In this document: piece by piece, positions 59,252 to 64,000 of the stretch | Position numbering within the stretch: the stretch's first letter is position 1 | How the letters are laid out: the number at the start of each line of letters is the position of its first letter | Assembly: GCF_022747945.1 (NCBI RefSeq) | Contig: NZ_JALDST010000001.1 | Span: 4,960,001-5,024,000, forward strand | Reading direction: 5' to 3' | Source: Micromonospora sp. R77 | Lineage (GTDB): Bacteria > Actinomycetota > Actinomycetes > Mycobacteriales > Micromonosporaceae | DNA: 64,000 nt | Program-made: the position numbers and the translations under genes | Notes under the pieces: generated by a model | What the model was told of the DNA's origin: nothing | The model's input: only the letters and a program-made list of their open reading frames with translations | Database searches by the model: none

Positions 59252-60451
59252 GTGGACGACAGGACCGTGCTCATCTCCGGCGCCGGCATCGCCGGCCCGG
59301 CCCTCGCCTTCTGGCTGCGCCGGCACGGCTTCCGCCCGACCGTGGTGGAGCGCGCGCCCGGCCTGCGCCCCGGCGGGCAGGCGGTCGACGTGCGCGGCAC
59401 CGCCCGTACGGTGCTCGACCGGATGGGGCTGACCGCCCGGGTCCGCGCCGAGTGCGTGGCCGAGCGGGGGATGGCCTACGTGGACGCCCGGGGCGCGGTG
59501 ACCTGCCGGATGCCGGTGCACGCCTTCGCCGGTGAGGGCATCGTCGCGGACCTCGAGATCGAGCGCGGTGACCTGGCCCGGCTGCTGTACGAGGAGACCC
59601 ACGCCGAGGTGGAGTACGTCTTCGACGACTCGATCGAGGCGCTGACCGACACCGGTGACGGGGTGCGGGTCACCTTCGCGCGTTCCGCCCCGCGCACCGT
59701 GGACCTGGTGGTGGGGGCCGACGGGATGCACTCGCGGACCCGGGAGCTGGCGTTCGGGCCCGAGGCGGGGTACGTCCGGCCGCTCGGCGCGTACCTGGCC
59801 TACTTCGGCACCCCGTACCCGGACACCGACGGCTGGTTCCTGATGCACAACGCGCCCGGCGGTCGGGTGGTCGGCACCCGCCCCACCCGGCACGGCCGGA
59901 CCAGCGCGCTGTTCAGTTTCACCTCCCCGCCGCTGGCGATCGACCGGCGGGACGTGGCCGGCCAGCAGCGCCTGCTCGCCGAGCGCTTCGCCGACGTGGG
60001 CTGGCGGACCCGGGAACTGCTCGCCGTGCTGGCCGACGCCCCCGACTTCTACTTCGACGCCTACGGGCAGGTGCGCGCGCAGCGGTGGAGCGCCGGCCGG
60101 GTGGCGCTGCTCGGCGACGCCGCCTGGTGCCCGTCCCCGCTGACCGGCCAGGGCACCAGCCTCTCCCTGGTCGGCGCGTACGTCCTCGCGGGCGAGCTGG
60201 CCGCCGCCGGTGGCGACCACATCCGGGCCTTTCCGCGCTACGAGGCGGCGCTGCGGGCGCACGTCGCCAAGGGTCAGCAGCTGCCCGGGGGCGGGATCTC
60301 CGGGTTCCTGCCGGCCAGCCGTACCGCGATCCGGCTGCGGGACGCGTCGATGCGGGCGATGACCTGCCGCCCGCTGCGGCGGCTCACCACCCGGCTCTTC
60401 TTCAGCCAGGCCGACGGCCTCGCCCTGCCGGAGTACGCCGCCACCCGCTGA
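59252..60451 (+). CDS. FAD-dependent monooxygenase
   Basis: A 399-residue class A flavin monooxygenase: SGAGIAGPALAFWLRRHG (FAD), GADGMHSRTREL and LLGDAAWCPSPLTGQGTSLS. It lacks the TetX-specific segments seen in the enzyme at 51.4 kb, so the two are not recent duplicates. GTG 59252 has GAGGAG upstream. It is probably repressed by the divergent GntR-TetR protein, as is common for xenobiotic-modifying oxygenases. Confidence 0.9.
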   Translation: MDDRTVLISGAGIAGPALAFWLRRHGFRPTVVERAPGLRPGGQAVDVRGTARTVLDRMGLTARVRAECVAERGMAYVDARGAVTCRMPVHAFAGEGIVADLEIERGDLARLLYEETHAEVEYVFDDSIEALTDTGDGVRVTFARSAPRTVDLVVGADGMHSRTRELAFGPEAGYVRPLGAYLAYFGTPYPDTDGWFLMHNAPGGRVVGTRPTRHGRTSALFSFTSPPLAIDRRDVAGQQRLLAERFADVGWRTRELLAVLADAPDFYFDAYGQVRAQRWSAGRVALLGDAAWCPSPLTGQGTSLSLVGAYVLAGELAAAGGDHIRAFPRYEAALRAHVAKGQQLPGGGISGFLPASRTAIRLRDASMRAMTCRPLRRLTTRLFFSQADGLALPEYAATR

Positions 60452-60691
60452 CGCCCGGTGGGGTCCCCACATGTCGCCGCCTATCGGCGGTCACCGATCC
60501 CTTCCGATGCCCGTCGACGGGGGTCGGTGGGCCCGCCGCTATGGAGGGTGGGCCCGCCCGACCCGGGGCGAATGTGTGGGACATCGACATGGCTCGACCC
60601 GGACGGTGCCCCGTAGGTTTCCCCCACGCGACGACCCTGTGACCGCCGTCACCGACCCGGTCGCCGCGTGCGGACTGCGGAGGATGTGGCG

Positions 60692-61453
60692 ATGGCCGGG
60701 CAAGTGCTCCTGTCGGCCCGTGGGCTGACCCGCGACTTCCGGGGCTTCCGGGCGGTCGACGGCGTCGACCTGGACGTGGCACCGGACACCGTGCACGCCC
60801 TCGTCGGCCCGAACGGCGCCGGCAAGACCACCCTGTTCAACCTGCTCACCGGCTTCCTGCCGCCCACCGCCGGGCGGATCGAGCTGGCCGGCCGGGACGT
60901 CACCGGGCTGCCCCCGGAGCGGGTCGCCCGGCTCGGGGTGGCCCGCTCGTTCCAGATCACCAGCCTCTTCCCGCAGCTGGGTGCCCGCGAGCACGTCGAA
61001 CTGGCGTTGCAGTCGCCCAGCGGGCTGGGCTGGCGGTTCTGGCGCTCGGCGAAGCTGATGCGCCGCTACCGCGAACGCGCCGACGAACTGCTCGCCATGG
61101 TCGGCCTCGCCGAACTGGCCGAGGCGCCCGCCGAGGCGCTGGCGTACGGGCGCAAGCGGGCGCTGGAGCTGGCGATCGCCCTCGCCCTGGACCCGAAGGT
61201 GCTGCTGCTCGACGAGCCCACCGCCGGGATGGGGCTGGAGGACGTCGACCGCACCGTCGACCTGATCTCGACCGTCCGGCGGGGCCGCACGGTGGTGATG
61301 GTCGAGCACAACATGAGCGTCGTCGGCCGGCTCGCCGACACCGTCACCGTGCTCCAGGCCGGCAAGGTCCTGGTCGAGGGGGCGTACGAGCAGGTCCGGG
61401 CCGACGAGCGGGTCATCACCGCCTACCTGGGAGCCGCGGATGCTGCGCATTGA
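60692..61453 (+). CDS. Branched-chain amino acid-type ABC transporter ATPase (LivG-like)
   Basis: A 253-residue ATPase with Walker A GPNGAGKT, LivG-specific VARSFQITSLFPQL, a degenerate signature LAYGRKRALELA and Walker B VLLLDEPTAGM. The ATG at 60692 follows GGAGG. It overlaps livF by 14 bases. It is the first gene of an operon that continues with the second ATPase, the binding protein and the permease. Confidence 0.9.
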   Translation: MAGQVLLSARGLTRDFRGFRAVDGVDLDVAPDTVHALVGPNGAGKTTLFNLLTGFLPPTAGRIELAGRDVTGLPPERVARLGVARSFQITSLFPQLGAREHVELALQSPSGLGWRFWRSAKLMRRYRERADELLAMVGLAELAEAPAEALAYGRKRALELAIALALDPKVLLLDEPTAGMGLEDVDRTVDLISTVRRGRTVVMVEHNMSVVGRLADTVTVLQAGKVLVEGAYEQVRADERVITAYLGAADAAH

Positions 61454-62132
61454 CAACCTCTCCGCCGCCTACGGTGAGGCGCAGGTGCTGCGGGAGGTGA
61501 GCCTGGAGGTGGCCGCCGGTGAGGTGGTCACCCTGGTCGGCCGCAACGGCGCCGGCAAGTCCACCCTGCTGCGCTGCGTGATGGGGCTGCACCCCGGGCA
61601 GCGGGGCACGATCAGCCTCGACGGGCGCGACCTGACCAGGCTGCCGGCGTACAAGCGGGCGCGGCTCGGGCTCGGCTGGGTGCCCGACGACCGGGGCGCG
61701 TACGCCACCCTCACCGTCACCGAGAACCTGACCCTGCCGCCCCGGGTCGGCCCCGACCCGTGGTCGCTGGAGCGGGTCTACGAGGCGTTCCCCGCGCTGT
61801 GGACCCGGCGGGACTCGGCGGCCACCATGCTCTCCGGCGGCGAGCAGCAGATGCTCGCCCTGGCTCGGGTGCTGCGGATGGGCGCCCGGCTGCTGCTCTG
61901 CGACGAGCCCACCGAAGGGCTCTCCCCACTGCTCGTGCAGCAGGTCGCCGACCTGCTGCGGGAGGCCAAGCGGCACGGGGTGACCGTGCTGCTGGTCGAG
62001 CAGAACCTGCACTTCGCCACCGGCGTCGCCGACCGGCACTACCTGCTGGCCGAGGGACGGATCGCGGAGGCGATGGAGAACTCCGAGGTGCGCTCGCGGG
62101 AGCGCGAGCTGTTGGCGTACCTCGGCATCTGA
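61440..62132 (+). CDS. Branched-chain amino acid-type ABC transporter ATPase (LivF-like)
   Basis: A 230-residue ATPase with Walker A GRNGAGKST, signature LSGGEQQMLALARVL, Walker B LLLCDEPTEGL and switch His replaced by Gln in LLVEQNLHFA, as is usual for LivF. It pairs with the preceding LivG-like subunit to energise uptake. Confidence 0.92.
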   Translation: MLRIDNLSAAYGEAQVLREVSLEVAAGEVVTLVGRNGAGKSTLLRCVMGLHPGQRGTISLDGRDLTRLPAYKRARLGLGWVPDDRGAYATLTVTENLTLPPRVGPDPWSLERVYEAFPALWTRRDSAATMLSGGEQQMLALARVLRMGARLLLCDEPTEGLSPLLVQQVADLLREAKRHGVTVLLVEQNLHFATGVADRHYLLAEGRIAEAMENSEVRSRERELLAYLGI

Positions 62133-62171
62133 CCGACGGCTGACCCGCGCGGACCGCGCGGTACGAAAGGG

Positions 62172-63428
62172 ATGGACATGCGTAGGAGCGTGGGTGTGGC
62201 CGCCGCCTCGGCGGCGGTGGTGCTGGTCGCCGGCTGCGGCGGGGGTGGTCCGGCCTCCGGCGGCGACCAGAAGCTGACCGGCGACAAGATCGTGCTCGGC
62301 GTGCTGAACGACCAGTCCGGGGCCTACTCGGAGCTGTCCGGCAAGAACTCGGTCAAGGCCGTGGAGCTGGCCATCGCCGACTTCAAGGCCAAGTACGGCG
62401 ACAAGGCCGTCACGAAGAACATCAGCGTGGAGACCGCCGACCACCAGAACAAGCCGGACATCGCCAACAGCAAGGCCGCCGAGATGTACGACCGCAAGGG
62501 CGTCGACATCATCCTGGACGTGCCCACCTCGTCGGCCGCCCTGAAGGTCGCCGACGTGGCGAAGGAGAAGAAGAAGCTCTATTTCAACATCGGTGCGGCG
62601 ACCACCGACCTGACCGGCAAGAGCTGCAACAAGTACACGTTCCACTACGCGTACGACACGTACATGCTGGCCAACGGCACCGGGAGGACCACTACCGAGC
62701 AGGTCGGCAAGAACTGGTACATCCTCTACCCGAACTACGCCTTCGGCCAGGACATGGAGAAGAACTTCTCCGCCGCCATCGCGCAGGCCGGCGGAAAGGT
62801 GGTCGGCAAGGACGGCGCACCCTTCCCGAACACCAGCGGCGACTACTCGTCGTTCCTGCTCAAGGCGGCCGGGATGAACCCGAAGCCGCAGGTGCTGGGG
62901 ACCATGCAGGCCGGCGCGGAGCTGGTGAACGTGGTCAAGCAGTACAACGAGTTCAAGCTCCGGGAGAAGGGCATCGGGCTGGCCGTGGGCCTGATGTTCA
63001 TCTCGGACATCCACTCGCTCACCCCGGCGGCGCTCGCCGGCACCACCTACACCGACGCCTGGTACTGGAACTTCGACCAGCAGAACCGCCAGTGGGCGGA
63101 CCGGTTCCAGTCCGAGACCGGCACCCGGCCGTCGTTCGCGCACGCGGCCAACTACTCCGCCGCCATGCAGTACCTGGAGGCCGTGCAGGCCGCCGGCACC
63201 GACGACGCGGACGCGGTGGTGAAGAAGCTGGAGGGCAAGGAGGTCAACGACCTCTTCCTGCGGAACGGCAAGATCCGCGCGGAGGACCACCGGGTGATCC
63301 ACGACGCGTACCTGGCCCAGGTGAAGCCGCAGGCCGAGGTGACCGAGCCCTGGGACTACGTGAAGATCCTCAAGACCATCCCCGCCGCGGAGGCGTTCCG
63401 CGCCCCCTCGCCGGACTGCAAGCTGTGA
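62172..63428 (+). CDS. ABC transporter substrate-binding lipoprotein (LivK-like)
   Basis: The 418-residue precursor has a lipoprotein signal with lipobox LVAGC. A periplasmic-binding fold of the amino-acid/amide type follows: IVLGVLNDQSGAYSELSGKN, VDIILDVPTSSAALKVADVA and NWYILYPNYAFGQDM. It captures the ligand outside the membrane. Such proteins bind branched-chain amino acids, urea, amides or aromatic acids, and this one's ligand is not evident. The stop overlaps the permease GTG. Confidence 0.9.
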   Translation: MDMRRSVGVAAASAAVVLVAGCGGGGPASGGDQKLTGDKIVLGVLNDQSGAYSELSGKNSVKAVELAIADFKAKYGDKAVTKNISVETADHQNKPDIANSKAAEMYDRKGVDIILDVPTSSAALKVADVAKEKKKLYFNIGAATTDLTGKSCNKYTFHYAYDTYMLANGTGRTTTEQVGKNWYILYPNYAFGQDMEKNFSAAIAQAGGKVVGKDGAPFPNTSGDYSSFLLKAAGMNPKPQVLGTMQAGAELVNVVKQYNEFKLREKGIGLAVGLMFISDIHSLTPAALAGTTYTDAWYWNFDQQNRQWADRFQSETGTRPSFAHAANYSAAMQYLEAVQAAGTDDADAVVKKLEGKEVNDLFLRNGKIRAEDHRVIHDAYLAQVKPQAEVTEPWDYVKILKTIPAAEAFRAPSPDCKL

Positions 63429-64000
63429 GTACGTTTCTGCAGAACACGTTCAACGGGTTGGTGAGCGGGGCGTTCTACGCCCTGCTCGCCCTCGGGCTGG
63501 CGGTCATCTTCGGCATGCTGCGGGTGGTGAACTTCGCCCACGGCGCGTTCTACATGCTCGGCGCGTTCGGGGCGTACGTGCTGCTCACCGAGGCGGGCGT
63601 GCCGTTCTGGGTGGCGCTGGTGGTGATGCCGGTCGGCCTGGCGGTGCTGGGCATGGCGCTGGAACGGGCCGTCATCCACCGACTCACCCGGCTCGACCCG
63701 CTCTACAACTTCCTGCTCACCTTCGGACTCACGCTGATCCTCCAGGACCTGGTGAAGTCCCGCTACGGCAGCCAGTCCAGCCCGTACGCGACGCCGTCCG
63801 CGCTGCGCGGCTCGGTCGACTTCGGGCTCTTCGACTTCCCGACGTACCGGGTCTTCATCCTCGGCTTCACCGTGCTGCTCTGCGTTGCGGTGTGGTGGGT
63901 GCTGGGCCGGACCCGGATCGGCATGGTGGTCCGGGCCGCCACCGAGCGGCCGGAGCTGACCCGTGCGCTCGGCATCGACGTGGGTCGGTGGGTCACCCCG
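63425..64000 (+). CDS. Branched-chain amino acid-type ABC permease (LivH-like), truncated by window end
   Basis: The visible 192 residues start VSTFLQNTFNGLVSGAFYAL and contain hydrophobic helices with the LivH motif VNFAHGAFYMLGAFGAYV. They run open to the last base, so the gene is cut by the window rather than broken. A LivM-type second permease is expected beyond. GTG 63425 overlaps the binding-protein stop. Confidence 0.9.
   Translation, partial: MSTFLQNTFNGLVSGAFYALLALGLAVIFGMLRVVNFAHGAFYMLGAFGAYVLLTEAGVPFWVALVVMPVGLAVLGMALERAVIHRLTRLDPLYNFLLTFGLTLILQDLVKSRYGSQSSPYATPSALRGSVDFGLFDFPTYRVFILGFTVLLCVAVWWVLGRTRIGMVVRAATERPELTRALGIDVGRWVTP

Noticed and set aside
51375..60451. Antibiotic biosynthetic gene cluster
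   Set aside because: Two monooxygenases and several regulators are present, but there is no PKS, NRPS, terpene cyclase or other core enzyme.

Overview
The window is GC-rich actinobacterial DNA, most probably from Micromonosporaceae (Micromonospora-like). This is inferred from strong G/C third-position codon use, frequent GTG starts with overlapping stop/start codons, an F420-dependent LLM enzyme, the phosphatidylinositol-mannoside genes, and the syntenic run thrS - HIT - pgsA - acyltransferase - pimA - pdxS - pdxT - yebC. No rRNA, tRNA, CRISPR array, transposase or prophage was found.

Layout. 0-7.8 kb: a tightly coupled operon for an ADP-heptose-type sugar nucleotide and its transfer (GmhB-GT9 fusion, two GT-B glycosyltransferases, GmhA, HldE, an SDR, a second GT9). 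7.8-13.5 kb: topoisomerase IB, an AraC regulator, a hypothetical, RecQ, an F420 LLM enzyme and a 40-aa membrane protein. 13.6-21.5 kb: a family 3 glycosidase, a GNAT/cysteine-desulfurase-like pair, a lipoprotein, DUF1206, MscS, an envelope operon (DUF1469-DUF3618-DUF4235) and a cold-shock gene. 21.5-29 kb: an aldo-keto reductase, tam, an adenosine-deaminase-family gene, a two-component system, an ADP-ribosylglycohydrolase and a YcnI-like protein. 29.2-43.5 kb: the conserved translation/PIM/PLP block, interrupted by a ~6-kb group (membrane protein, maltokinase-cap protein, HAD, AKR, EF-G-like GTPase). 43.7-46.8 kb: a glycosidase-like protein, a TetR gene under two perfect palindromes, and a PadR/membrane pair. 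47-50.5 kb: dnaE1. 50.5-60.5 kb: regulator/redox modules (TetR + TetX-like monooxygenase; acyl-CoA dehydrogenase/TetR/ALDH/ADH; GntR-TetR double regulator + monooxygenase). 60.7-64 kb: a branched-chain-amino-acid-type ABC transporter, cut by the window end.

The most interesting signals are: (i) the heptose operon in a Gram-positive lineage; (ii) a dispersed palindromic intergenic element with a TTAACGCCT loop, present three times; (iii) a TetR/TetX-like pair sharing a CGAAC-RT-GTTCG operator; (iv) a one-component regulator with both GntR and TetR DNA-binding domains; (v) a 60-bp tandem repeat that supplies the pimA ribosome-binding site; and (vi) two intragenic patches of foreign-looking codon use in the heptose operon.

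Caution: about fifteen single-base frame disruptions occur, ten of them between 0.8 and 7.2 kb. Protein similarity resumes in the next frame each time, so sequencing or assembly error is the first explanation. Those genes are annotated across their full inferred extent.
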